Positions 19,706 through 28,430 of a stretch of 35,741 nucleotides of DNA are shown one piece after another. Location: NCBI GenBank assembly GCA_007118135.1, contig SKSE01000001.1:1-35741 (forward strand), in the 5' to 3' direction. Origin of the DNA: Bacteroidales bacterium. Lineage in GTDB: Bacteria; Bacteroidota; Bacteroidia; Bacteroidales; UBA7960. Positions within the stretch are counted from its first letter, which is position 1, and every line of letters starts with the position of its first letter. The translations under genes were made by a program, and so were the position numbers. The notes beneath the pieces were generated by a model, which was not told the DNA's origin, searched no databases, and worked only from the letters and a program-made list of their open reading frames with translations.

Positions 19706-20512
19706 TTATTTTGTCAAAAGCCTTTGCCTTTGAGCTTCAAAAACCAATACTGCTGCAGAAACAGATACATTGAGCGAGTCAATATTTCCCTGCATGGGAA
19801 TTCTTACCTTTTCATCAGCATGTTTATACCAGATTTCCGAAAGACCCTGGGCTTCAGTACCCAGTATTATTGCAACCCCTTTTGTCAGATCTTTTTCATA
19901 ATATGATTCCTGTGCCTGAACGGAGGCCACCAAAGTTTTAACACGATTTTGAGACGCCCACTCAATGAACTCCTGCGAATTGCAGAGTGCTATTTGCCTG
20001 GTAAATACGCATCCAAGGCTGGAACGTATTACATTGGGATTGAAAATGTCAGTCTGATGATCGCAAACAACCACTGCATGAGCATTTACAGCATCGGCAG
20101 TTCGTAAAACAGCTCCAAGGTTGCCTGGCTTTTCAACCGATTCCAGCACAATGATCAGCGGATTTTCAGATAGTTTAATTTTACTTAAAGGCAACTGAAA
20201 TTTATCTGCAACCATAAGTATTCCTTCAGCATTTTGCCTGTAGGCCATTTTATTGTATACTTCTGGTGAGACATACCTGACGGATTGTTTAAATGGCTCT
20301 GAATTTATGGGATAGTATTTGTCAGGCAGGTAAATATCAGGACAAATAAACAAATACACAGGCTCAATACCCCTTTGCAAGGCTAGCGATACTTCCCTGA
20401 CCCCTTCGGCAACAAACTGTTTTTTCTGATTTCTTTCGCTGGCCTTTTGCTGAAGTTTAACTACCTGCTTTACAAGTGGATTTTGCAAACTGCTTATCAG
20501 AGTTTCCTGCAT
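19706..20512 (-). CDS. SpoU/TrmH family RNA 2'-O-methyltransferase
   Basis: The 268-residue protein has an N-terminal RNA-substrate-binding domain (about 1-100) and a SPOUT knot domain with all three motifs: EKPGNLGAVLRTADA (127-141, with catalytic Arg137), ILGTEAQGLS (216-225) and IPMQGNIDSLNVSVSAAVL (238-256). It should bind SAM as a dimer and methylate a ribose 2'-OH in rRNA or tRNA. The two-domain plan is nearest to RlmB or TsnR types; the target nucleotide cannot be assigned from sequence. It lies 61 bp after the large membrane protein gene and has its own promoter in that gap. Confidence 0.92.
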   Translation of the reverse strand: MQETLISSLQNPLVKQVVKLQQKASERNQKKQFVAEGVREVSLALQRGIEPVYLFICPDIYLPDKYYPINSEPFKQSVRYVSPEVYNKMAYRQNAEGILMVADKFQLPLSKIKLSENPLIIVLESVEKPGNLGAVLRTADAVNAHAVVVCDHQTDIFNPNVIRSSLGCVFTRQIALCNSQEFIEWASQNRVKTLVASVQAQESYYEKDLTKGVAIILGTEAQGLSEIWYKHADEKVRIPMQGNIDSLNVSVSAAVLVFEAQRQRLLTK

Positions 20513-20546
20513 GCCTTGATTTGTAAGTTGGTTAAAACAGATGGTG

Positions 20547-20554
20547 CAAAATTA
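20547..20554 (-). promoter_or_regulatory. Promoter -7 element for the SpoU methyltransferase gene
   Basis: On the minus strand this reads TAATTTTG, an exact TAnnTTTG match, 34 bp before the ATG at 20512. A -33 TTTG is not evident. Confidence 0.45.
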
Positions 20555-20573
20555 CAATGTTTTTCGCCTTGTG

Positions 20574-22991
20574 TCAGGCTTTTTTTGAAATCAGGCTATT
20601 ACCGTAAAATACTGCAAAAGCCAGCAGGTACAATCCGGTTGCAAGAAACATTACAACCCTGAATCCACCCTCCACGGCAATGAGGGTGGCAAGTGATGTT
20701 GCAATAACTGAAAGACACCCGTTGATTCCCCAGGCCCAGGGAATATGTTGTTCATTGTTCTGATTCAAAATTCTAATGCCTGATGGGAATGGCATTCCCA
20801 TAAAGAAAGAAGGAATCGCCAGCATGAAAAAAGCAATGAATACTTTTATGAAAAGTGGGAAATCAATGGTTAATGTGAGAACGTTGGTGAAAAATAAAGC
20901 ATAAATCAGAAGAAGTATTGCTACTGCAAAACTTGCGACGCCTGAAGCTTTAACGGGATCTTTAAATTTTCCTGAGTAAAGGCTTCCTGCTCCGCTGGCA
21001 ATCATCATGGTGCTTATAACTGCTGAAATGGCATAAACCGGGTGTCCGAAATACAGAATAAATCTTTGAATAAAAATGATTTCAGCAAACATATACCCCA
21101 AGCCCAGTGCTCCGAAGTAAAGCAAGGTAGGTAAAAGATTCCTGCTTCTTTTTCTCAGTTTGAAAAGAGGAAGAATAATAAGAACAAATGCAAGAATTGA
21201 ACTTTGTATAAGTGTAACCCATACAATAAGGTAACCCAGTTCGAGGAAAGGCATGGTTTCGGCACCAAAAGTGTCGCGAAGCTTTTTGAGTGTGCTGAAT
21301 TTCAGAAACCTGCTAAAGTAGGGCTTGTCGTCAGTGGCAGGTGCAATGTGAAAATCATACTCTGCCAGCAGGCTTTGATCTGTTGAAGAAAGAATCGCAT
21401 CAAGGTATCTGTAGAGATTATCATCTTCAATTTGATTGTAAACGCTTCTTTCATCGTCAGAAATACCGGGTAGTAAAACAGGGTCGAAAAGCATTTCCCG
21501 GCAGAAGTTGCGGATATTGGCGATATCGCTGCTTTCCAAAGGATTTTTGCTTAATACAAAACTGATTGTTCCCCAGCTTTTAATGGCAACCAGATGGTTT
21601 TCCGGCGATTCTATCCCATTTGCTCTGAGCGTTTCAACCAGGGTTGCAGCTATTTTCAAAGTGGTTCGGGATGGATAATCAATCCAGGTTGTAACTGAAA
21701 TTACTCCATGATCCGATAGCCGGTTCCACATGAGTTGAAAGGCTTCAATGGTAAGGGAGTAATCTTCATGCAGGGCATTGAGCCCCATTGAGCCGCCAAA
21801 GCTTTCCATCCTCGGGAGTATGATTGCATCGTATTCCGATTGGTTTTGTGAAAGCAAATATTGTCGACTGTCGCTGTAAATAAAGTTGGCTTCCGGTTTC
21901 AGTGCAAAGTATTGGCTTTCTTCAGCAAACCGGTTCTTTAGAAGTTCTTTGATCCCTCTTACTTCGGTTACACCCGTAACATGTTTTGCCCCGCTTTGCA
22001 GGGCATGAGCAACTCCTGTACCAGTGCCTGATTTTAGTACTAGAACCTTGTCCCGCTGCCTCATTACATAGGGCAAGGCCTCGGTGGTAAAATTGTGAAT
22101 ATTTACCGTATCATACAATGGAATCACTCCATAGAACTCAGCATTGATGAATACATTTTTCTTTACCGGTACAGCACCGGTGTAGGTAAAACTCAAAGCC
22201 GGAGCATAACGCAATGCGGAAGATTCTACAACTTCTATCTGGCCATGAACATCAGCCTGCTTATGTATAATCTCTGCATCAGGTAAGTTTAAAGTACGGG
22301 AAAGACCTTTGTATTCAGAAAGTGGAAGCTCGCCTGGTTGGAAAATTGAAAAACCAATGAAACCTATTGACAAAACTATGCCTGCGATTTGTAAAAAGCG
22401 TTTTCTTTTTTCAAATGATAAAACTGCAGCCATAACTGATAATATTGCCACCAGTGGTAATGCCTGTAAAGCAAAAATATGACTTAACAAGATAACAACT
22501 ACGATTCCCCCAATTCCTGATCCCAGAAGATTTGAAAAATAATATGTACCTATTTGCCCTGCATTTTTAATAAATAAAATACCAATGGCAAGAGCTCCAA
22601 CGAAAAATGGTATAAAGTAAATAATGTATCCTAAGGCTAAAACTCCGAATTGGCTGCTTTCAACAAACAAAAGATAAACATCAAACTGGAAAACCGGCAT
22701 TCTGGCAAGATTAAACGATACCACCATAAAGAAACCTGAAACGGCCATAAGTGATGGCACTAACCAGTTGGATGCTTCAAGTAGTTTTTTCCTGAAAAGT
22801 GCTATAAAGGTTCCGCTTGCTCCAAAACCAAGCATTGCAATGGAGATGATCATATAGGCAAAATGATATCCCTGCATTACGGATATCAATTGCATAAGTA
22901 TTAATTGAAAAGCAATAATCGCAGCTGAATGTAATCCCAGTGCGCTGATTCTGGCAGTTTTATGAATTGAAGTTAGCAGTTTGAAGGCCAT
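20574..22991 (-). CDS. Polytopic membrane protein with spermidine-synthase-like domain
   Basis: The 805-residue protein has three parts: six or seven membrane helices (about 15-215), a soluble spermidine-synthase-like Rossmann domain (about 240-560), and six or seven more helices (about 590-800). The central domain shows a SAM/dcSAM-type glycine loop, VLKSGTGTGVAHAL (318-331), the ribose-binding acidic residue in VTEVRG (Glu343), and the DAIILPRMESFGG strand. The canonical spermidine synthase GGGDG reads SGTGTG, and the polyamine-binding aspartates are not obvious, so spermidine synthesis is doubtful. Such fused spermidine-synthase-like membrane proteins are widespread and functionally uncharacterised. 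It starts 12 bp after the exported Pcm gene and probably shares its transcript. Confidence 0.85.
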   Translation of the reverse strand: MAFKLLTSIHKTARISALGLHSAAIIAFQLILMQLISVMQGYHFAYMIISIAMLGFGASGTFIALFRKKLLEASNWLVPSLMAVSGFFMVVSFNLARMPVFQFDVYLLFVESSQFGVLALGYIIYFIPFFVGALAIGILFIKNAGQIGTYYFSNLLGSGIGGIVVVILLSHIFALQALPLVAILSVMAAVLSFEKRKRFLQIAGIVLSIGFIGFSIFQPGELPLSEYKGLSRTLNLPDAEIIHKQADVHGQIEVVESSALRYAPALSFTYTGAVPVKKNVFINAEFYGVIPLYDTVNIHNFTTEALPYVMRQRDKVLVLKSGTGTGVAHALQSGAKHVTGVTEVRGIKELLKNRFAEESQYFALKPEANFIYSDSRQYLLSQNQSEYDAIILPRMESFGGSMGLNALHEDYSLTIEAFQLMWNRLSDHGVISVTTWIDYPSRTTLKIAATLVETLRANGIESPENHLVAIKSWGTISFVLSKNPLESSDIANIRNFCREMLFDPVLLPGISDDERSVYNQIEDDNLYRYLDAILSSTDQSLLAEYDFHIAPATDDKPYFSRFLKFSTLKKLRDTFGAETMPFLELGYLIVWVTLIQSSILAFVLIILPLFKLRKRSRNLLPTLLYFGALGLGYMFAEIIFIQRFILYFGHPVYAISAVISTMMIASGAGSLYSGKFKDPVKASGVASFAVAILLLIYALFFTNVLTLTIDFPLFIKVFIAFFMLAIPSFFMGMPFPSGIRILNQNNEQHIPWAWGINGCLSVIATSLATLIAVEGGFRVVMFLATGLYLLAFAVFYGNSLISKKA

Positions 22992-23003
22992 AAAGATTTC
23001 TGG

Positions 23004-23705
23004 TTAATCTCCTGATGTGAAAGGTACAAATCTGACAGGCATAAGGCTTCTGGAAGAAACCCTGTCACCTTTTTTCTCTACCAACATCAATTGCTGAACT
23101 CTGAAAGGAGAACCCACCGGAATGATCATCCTTCCACCATCCTTTAATTGTTCTATAAGCGGGGGGGGGATATATTCTGCGGCAGCAGTAACAACAATGG
23201 CGTCAAACGGGGCAAATTCTTCCCATCCGTAGTAACCGTCTGCAATTTTCACACTAACATTTTCGTAGTTCTTATCAAGGATTGCTTTAGCTGTGAGACC
23301 CAAAGGTTCAACTATCTCGATAGTATAAACATGGTCAACAATTTCGGCCAGAACTGCTGCCTGATAACCAGATCCGGTGCCAATTTCAAGTACGCGATAA
23401 CCCTTTTTAGGTTTTATAATCTCAGTCATATAACCCACAATATAAGGTTGCGAGATGGTTTGCCCGTAACCAATGGGGAGTGGTCGATCTTCATATGCCC
23501 ATCTTTGCTGATTTTCAGGAATATATAAATGACGTGGCACCTGTCGCATTGCTCTTAAAGTTGAGGCATCCCTGATACCACGATTTCTGATTTGAGTTTC
23601 AACCATGCTTTGACGCTGCATCGTATAATCCTGAGCATCAGAGTTTAATGGGTATAAGAATAACAAAAGGAAGATGATTACACTGTTCTGCTTGAAATAC
23701 TTCAT
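23004..23705 (-). CDS. pcm: Protein-L-isoaspartate O-methyltransferase, exported form
   Basis: The 233-residue protein has a signal peptide (hydrophobic residues 8-20, cleavage likely after SDA at 24) followed by a complete PCMT domain: GQTISQPYIV (81-90), SAM motif I VLEIGTGSGYQAAVLA (105-120), motif II FDAIVVTAAAEYIPPPLIEQL and motif III GGRMIIPVG. PCMT uses SAM to methylate isoaspartyl residues and starts repair of aged proteins. The E. coli enzyme is cytosolic, whereas this one appears to enter the periplasm. A nine-base C tract encodes Pro180-182, and a slip there would remove the last 50 or so residues. It is first in a unit with the spermidine-synthase-like membrane protein. Confidence 0.92.
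   Translation of the reverse strand: MKYFKQNSVIIFLLLFLYPLNSDAQDYTMQRQSMVETQIRNRGIRDASTLRAMRQVPRHLYIPENQQRWAYEDRPLPIGYGQTISQPYIVGYMTEIIKPKKGYRVLEIGTGSGYQAAVLAEIVDHVYTIEIVEPLGLTAKAILDKNYENVSVKIADGYYGWEEFAPFDAIVVTAAAEYIPPPLIEQLKDGGRMIIPVGSPFRVQQLMLVEKKGDRVSSRSLMPVRFVPFTSGD
23161..23169. repeat. Nine-base homopolymer (G9 on plus, C9 in the pcm mRNA sense)
   Basis: An uninterrupted run of nine G residues lies inside pcm, encoding Ile-Pro-Pro-Pro with the flanking bases. It is the longest G or C run I noticed in this A/T-rich window and a natural site for replication slippage or for an assembly error. Confidence 0.9.
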
Positions 23706-23739
23706 GATATGTTTCTTTTGGATTAATATCTCTCGTAAA

Positions 23740-23747
23740 CAAATATA
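23740..23747 (-). promoter_or_regulatory. Promoter -7 element for the pcm unit
   Basis: On the minus strand this reads TATATTTG, an exact TAnnTTTG match, 34 bp before the ATG at 23705. No TTTG is found at the right -33 distance. Confidence 0.45.
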
Positions 23748-23880
23748 GTAAATTGGGGTTTAACTGTTAAAATACAAGCACTTTTTAAAAGTTAAAAACA
23801 TTAAAGTGTTTGATTTCTGATGTTTTACTTTGTAAATTTAGAGTCAGTATTTTATGCATCTTCTCACCAAAGTCATTACA

Positions 23881-26235
23881 ATGAAAACCACCTTTTTTTT
23901 TATCATAATAGCTTTTTTCTTTTCGCTCAATTCGCATGCGCAAAGTATTACAACGCTTAAAAATAATACTGAAAGATACCTGGAAAGATTTCCACATCAA
24001 AAAGTTTATCTGCATCTTGATAAAGACGAATACTTTTCCGGCGATATTATTTGGTTCAAAGCTTACATTACTAATGCTCACAATCACATTCCCGATATAC
24101 TGGAATCTACTTTATTTACTGAATTATATAATGCTCAGGGAACCCTTATTGCCAGAAGAATAGTAAGAATAGATAAAGGTTATGGAATGGGTGATTTCTC
24201 ATTGCCCGATTCAATTATTGAGGGTAATTATGTTCTAAAAGCTTACACTCCCTGGATGTTAAACTTTGATGATAGGTTTATATATAGCAAAAATATTTTT
24301 ATTAATAATCCTGAATCAAAAAACTTCATAAGCCGACGTAATTTCAGGGAAAACAGAAGGTTTAACAGAGGATTGGAAAACAAAAGAACAGATTTTGAAT
24401 TTGAAATCTTTCCAGAATCAGGAAATCTGGTTTATGGACTTACAAACAGAATAGCTTATCATGCATTTAATTCTCTTGGTGAAGGTATTCCTGTAAATGT
24501 ACAACTTGTCAATTCATCGGGAGTGCCAGCAGGAACAGTAGGAACTGTAGCAGAGTTGAGAGGAAAGGGATTGTTTGAATTTACTCCCGAAAGGAACGAA
24601 AGGTATTCGTTAGTTGCAGAATTTCCTGATGGACGCAGCAGAAATTATCCTATTAGAAATATAAGAAATCAAGGATATTTGCTGCGGGTAGATGATTTTG
24701 ATGATTTATTTCGTGTAACTGTTCAAAATAATTATACATCAGAAACACAAAAAGCATATCTTGTTTTACATACCAGAGGAGTTATTAAGGAATTGAAAAC
24801 TATAGAAGTTGATCAATACAGTTTTGATGTTAAATCCGATGAACTTCCTAACGGAATTGTAGCAGTTAGTCTTTTTGATTCTGACTTAAATCTGGTTTCG
24901 GAAAGGCTTTTTTTTAATCTTGCTAAATCAGATTCCGATCTTAGTTTATATTTAACCAAAGGGCAAAACAATACCATTGATGTAACTTTTGAATCTCCGC
25001 AACACCCAATTGATACTACAACATTTTCAATTGCAATACTGGGTTCAGGACCAGAGTACAACCTTGAGGTCAGTGAAAATATACTTAGTCATATGTATCT
25101 TACTTCGGATCTTACAGGAATTGTAGAAGACCCGGCATGGTATTTTAAAACTAATGAAAATAATCAACAGGTATTAGATTTGTTAATGCTTACATCAGTT
25201 TGGGAAAGATTTGAGTTCGATGAAATTATGGAAGATAAATCTCCCAGGATAGTTTTTCGGCGACTTGACGGTTTTCCTGTATTTGGAAACATTGAACCTA
25301 CTGAGAGCTCAAAAGAATTAGAGCGATTTAATTTTGAAGTAACTCTTGAATTGGAAGATGAATATATTACCCGCTCCACAAATACAAATAGAGCAGGGGA
25401 TTTTAGATTCGATAGTTTGAAAATTTTTGGTGATTTTAAAGCTGAGATTGCAATATTGGGATTGCAAGGTAGTAAACCAAATTTTATTGAAATTTTTCCT
25501 GATGTAATTAAGGATACTGAACTGGATGTTAATTTGAACTACAGAAGTTTACAGCAGGACAGGGGCAGTAACTGGACAAGAACCCCTTCAATACAGATAA
25601 GACCATCGGACAGAAGGATAGAGATACGTGATGAGCTTCCTCAACATCCTGGACGACCTGATCAGGTTATTTATCTCACAGAACAGGATGAATTAAACCG
25701 GACTTTACGAGATATTCTCAGATCAAGAGTTTCAGGTTTATCCATAGATGGTAATTCGATTCTTATCAGAGGACCAAGCAGCCTGATATTAAGTAATGAG
25801 CCCTTATTGCTTGTAGACGGAATGCAATATAGTAATTTTCAGTTTCTTAACCTGCGAGCTTCCGATATCTCGCATTTGCAAATCTATAAAGGTTCCAGTG
25901 CTACAATTTTCGGAATCAGAGGTGCCAATGGTGCTATTGTGGCGCACACCCGAAGAAGCAGCCTTGCACAGAGATTTATTCTGGAATACGTGATAACTGG
26001 ATATTACGTTTCGCAAAACTTTTCAGAATTAGAAGGGACATTAACTGATAAAATTGCTAAATACAATAATTATCAGCATACGCTATACTGGAATCCTTAC
26101 CTGGAACTAGATGAATTTGGACGTCATTCAATGAGTATTGATGTTCCCGATAATGTTAAACTGGTAAACATAATTCTTGAAGGCATCGATGCGAAGGGTA
26201 GAATCTTTCACCAACATTCTAACCTTGAACTATGA
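23881..26235 (+). CDS. Secreted MG2-like protein with TonB-plug-like C-terminal domain and no barrel
   Basis: I start at the ATG at 23881, nine codons after the track start, because it begins a clean signal peptide ending SHAQ; this gives 784 residues. Residues about 38-140 resemble an alpha-2-macroglobulin MG2 domain (KVYLHLDKDEYFSGDIIWFKA). Several further beta-rich segments follow. At about 593-695 comes a stretch like a TonB receptor plug: LLLVDGMQYSNF, then LQIYKGSSATIFGIRGANGAI. No 22-strand barrel follows, so it is not a transporter; the protein ends about 90 residues later. The combination recurs in Bacteroidota as envelope proteins of unknown function, perhaps exported via or docking to outer-membrane receptors (inference). 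The gene stands alone, visibly more A/T-rich than copA or the AbgT gene, and converges with the acyl-CoA reductase gene. Confidence 0.8.
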   Translation: MKTTFFFIIIAFFFSLNSHAQSITTLKNNTERYLERFPHQKVYLHLDKDEYFSGDIIWFKAYITNAHNHIPDILESTLFTELYNAQGTLIARRIVRIDKGYGMGDFSLPDSIIEGNYVLKAYTPWMLNFDDRFIYSKNIFINNPESKNFISRRNFRENRRFNRGLENKRTDFEFEIFPESGNLVYGLTNRIAYHAFNSLGEGIPVNVQLVNSSGVPAGTVGTVAELRGKGLFEFTPERNERYSLVAEFPDGRSRNYPIRNIRNQGYLLRVDDFDDLFRVTVQNNYTSETQKAYLVLHTRGVIKELKTIEVDQYSFDVKSDELPNGIVAVSLFDSDLNLVSERLFFNLAKSDSDLSLYLTKGQNNTIDVTFESPQHPIDTTTFSIAILGSGPEYNLEVSENILSHMYLTSDLTGIVEDPAWYFKTNENNQQVLDLLMLTSVWERFEFDEIMEDKSPRIVFRRLDGFPVFGNIEPTESSKELERFNFEVTLELEDEYITRSTNTNRAGDFRFDSLKIFGDFKAEIAILGLQGSKPNFIEIFPDVIKDTELDVNLNYRSLQQDRGSNWTRTPSIQIRPSDRRIEIRDELPQHPGRPDQVIYLTEQDELNRTLRDILRSRVSGLSIDGNSILIRGPSSLILSNEPLLLVDGMQYSNFQFLNLRASDISHLQIYKGSSATIFGIRGANGAIVAHTRRSSLAQRFILEYVITGYYVSQNFSELEGTLTDKIAKYNNYQHTLYWNPYLELDEFGRHSMSIDVPDNVKLVNIILEGIDAKGRIFHQHSNLEL

Positions 26236-26263
26236 TGGTTTAAGAAATGTTTGCGTGGATTAG

Positions 26264-27340
26264 TTAATTCTTCAAATTGAGTGCAAGCAAAAACCGTAAA
26301 GTATTAATGTTATCTGAATAATCATTTGGACCAGGCTTCTGTGATTCTCCGAAGTTTACTTTTTTAACTTCATTCATTTGAAGATTGCCTGAAGATACTA
26401 CACATTGAATATTCTCTCTTTCATTTTTGATAAAATCAATCACTTCATCCATTGAAATGTACATGTGGTAATGTAAAACAGCTAATGGAGATGTCAAAGA
26501 AAAATCTCTTTTTAGCAAAGTAAATCCGCTATCATAATGGCTGGTATTATTTACCAGTAAAATAGCTTTCTGATATTCATAATTATTGTAAAACTTGTGA
26601 TGGTCTTTCAGGTATTCCCATTTGCTAAAACTATTGAGAAGTAATTTTAGGTCATAATCCTTAGGAATCATTACAAGCGAAACGCTTCTGCACCCCATGC
26701 CAAAAAACATAAAAATATCATCGGAGAGTGCTTCCAGTTCAGATGGACTTTCATGGCCTGATAGTATTGCAATACTATTCCTGTTTCTTCTGATTATGTG
26801 AGGATACCTGCCAAAATAATATTCGAAATAACGCGATGTATTATTGCTGCCTGTTGCTATAACAGCATCAAAACCGCTGATTTTGTTATGGGTAAATTCA
26901 ATCATAGATGAAAAACCCGGCTCAATTTCGCACAGCAGAGAAGCAATTTTTATAGGCAGGTCTTTATCCTGACCCGAAAGTTTCCCCAGAAATTGATTGC
27001 CTGTAATAAGGACACACATAAAATCATGGAATCCTACCGCAGGCAGGTTGCCGGCCATTACAACGGCTATTTTCAGAGGAGTTCCTGGTTCAGGAATGGA
27101 GTAATCCTTCAGCCATTCCCGCATCTTTTCTTCTTCCAGCATGACTGAAAGTCCGGTGATGGCATTTTTTACATTTTCCACAGTAAACCAAGGGTTTCTG
27201 TAAGGGCTTTCGCTGATTTCATGAAATAGAGCCTGGCCTGCAGGGCTTAGATAATCAGGACTATCGGCAACAGCAACTTCATTTAGTTGCTTTCCCAGTT
27301 CAATAAAGGCATTCAAACGTTTTTGAAAATCAGGCATCAT
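26264..27340 (-). CDS. Acyl-CoA reductase (LuxC-like aldehyde dehydrogenase family)
   Basis: The 358-residue protein aligns by eye with LuxC-type acyl-CoA reductases: VVMAGNLPAVGFHDFMCVL (93-111) in the nucleotide-binding half, GSNNTSRYFEYYFG, and FFGMGCRSVS with the likely nucleophile Cys217. The family reduces fatty acyl-CoA to aldehyde with NADPH. In Bacteroidota the gene is often near serC/serA, frequently with a ferredoxin gene; no ferredoxin is present here. No LuxE/LuxD partners are present, so bioluminescence is excluded. Physiological substrate unknown. Two tandem ATG codons make the start uncertain by one residue. It diverges from the secreted protein at 27470 through overlapping promoters. 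Confidence 0.85.
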   Translation of the reverse strand: MMPDFQKRLNAFIELGKQLNEVAVADSPDYLSPAGQALFHEISESPYRNPWFTVENVKNAITGLSVMLEEEKMREWLKDYSIPEPGTPLKIAVVMAGNLPAVGFHDFMCVLITGNQFLGKLSGQDKDLPIKIASLLCEIEPGFSSMIEFTHNKISGFDAVIATGSNNTSRYFEYYFGRYPHIIRRNRNSIAILSGHESPSELEALSDDIFMFFGMGCRSVSLVMIPKDYDLKLLLNSFSKWEYLKDHHKFYNNYEYQKAILLVNNTSHYDSGFTLLKRDFSLTSPLAVLHYHMYISMDEVIDFIKNERENIQCVVSSGNLQMNEVKKVNFGESQKPGPNDYSDNINTLRFLLALNLKN

Positions 27341-27378
27341 ATGTGATTGTGAATGATTCTACCAATGATTTAGATAAT

Positions 27379-27407
27379 TATCTTTGCAATATCTTGATGC
27401 AAAGTTA
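27379..27407. promoter_or_regulatory. Overlapping face-to-face promoters of the acyl-CoA reductase and secreted-protein genes
   Basis: Plus-strand TATCTTTG (27379-27386) and minus-strand TAACTTTG (27407-27400) are both exact TAnnTTTG matches and form the arms of a 10-bp inverted repeat (TATCTTTGCA / TGCAAAGTTA, one mismatch, 9-nt gap). The two start sites would nearly coincide at about 27393, so polymerase binding at one would block the other. Confidence 0.55.
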
Positions 27408-27469
27408 AGTTTTACATTCAAACCGGAAGGTGCCGGAGTGATTTAAGTAACCCGTATAATCGATTTTTT

Positions 27470-28366
27470 ATGTCTCGCTTTCTGTTGATAATTTATGGAT
27501 TTCTATTGATTTTCCTGTCATTTAATGCAATCTCACAAACAGATTTCAGGGCACATGAAGACAGTCTGAGGAGGCTTTCTTTGAAATTGCCTGTTCTTGA
27601 TGATGATGAACAACGAAGGGAAACTAACCGGCAGTTCAGGGAGTATTTTGAACAGGTGCTGGCAATGGACGGTTCTTTCATGTATAATTTCGATTCACTT
27701 ACCACCATTTCCATGCTCAGATCGCCTGATGCGCGCTTCAGGATCATCAGCTGGTATGTGCCCTTGCGCGGCGATAATTTTGAGTATTTCGGGTTTTTTC
27801 AAACTGCCGGAAATATAAACGGTGGGGGTAAATTAATTCCATTGGCTGATAAGGGAATCCGGGAAGATGAGCCTCGTTTTGAATCGCTGGATCATGAGCA
27901 GTGGTATGGGGCATATTATTCCGATATGATACATCACCGGCATAATCAAAAGGATTTGTATACTTTACTGGCGTGGAGAGGCGATAATCCTTTAACCCGA
28001 AAACGTATCATTGAACCCCTGACCCTCAGTGATGACGGAATGCCTGTATTCGGGAAACAGGTTTTTCAGTATGGCGAAAATCAGAACTACCGCGTCATTT
28101 TTGAATATTCAGCAAAAGTATCCATGATTATTCGTTTTGATGACTTTATTTTTGATGGAAGTCGCAATCCGGAAAGAATTATTGTTTTCGACCGAATAGC
28201 TCCGACACATAGTTTTTTAAGCGGGCATTACCAGTTTTATGTTCCCGAAATGAATATTTTCGATGCCTTCAGATTTGTAAATGGCAACTGGGTTTTTACA
28301 GCCGATATTGACATCAGAAACCCTCGAAGAAGACCACCACCCCGACCTGTTCCTCCAAATCAGTAA
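27470..28366 (+). CDS. Secreted Bacteroidota-specific protein of unknown function
   Basis: The 298-residue protein has a signal peptide (residues about 1-22, cleavage near AISQ) and a mature part rich in aromatic residues and Asp/Arg, with no catalytic motif I recognise. Recurring features known from its uncharacterised Bacteroidota family are the EHDSL/EDSL-like helix at the start, WYGAYYSDMIHHRH (about 143-156), LLAWRGDNPLTRKRIIEPL, a FEYSAKVSM strand and IVFDRIAPTH. The last residues form a Pro/Arg-rich tail (RRRPPPRPVPP), which is unstructured and may bind the wall or another protein. It diverges from the acyl-CoA reductase gene. I do not propose a function. Confidence 0.75.
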   Translation: MSRFLLIIYGFLLIFLSFNAISQTDFRAHEDSLRRLSLKLPVLDDDEQRRETNRQFREYFEQVLAMDGSFMYNFDSLTTISMLRSPDARFRIISWYVPLRGDNFEYFGFFQTAGNINGGGKLIPLADKGIREDEPRFESLDHEQWYGAYYSDMIHHRHNQKDLYTLLAWRGDNPLTRKRIIEPLTLSDDGMPVFGKQVFQYGENQNYRVIFEYSAKVSMIIRFDDFIFDGSRNPERIIVFDRIAPTHSFLSGHYQFYVPEMNIFDAFRFVNGNWVFTADIDIRNPRRRPPPRPVPPNQ

Positions 28367-28430
28367 AGAAACAACAGGTTTTGTTGCATTTCTTCAAGAT
28401 TGACTCCTGTAAAACATTTTATTTGACAGG

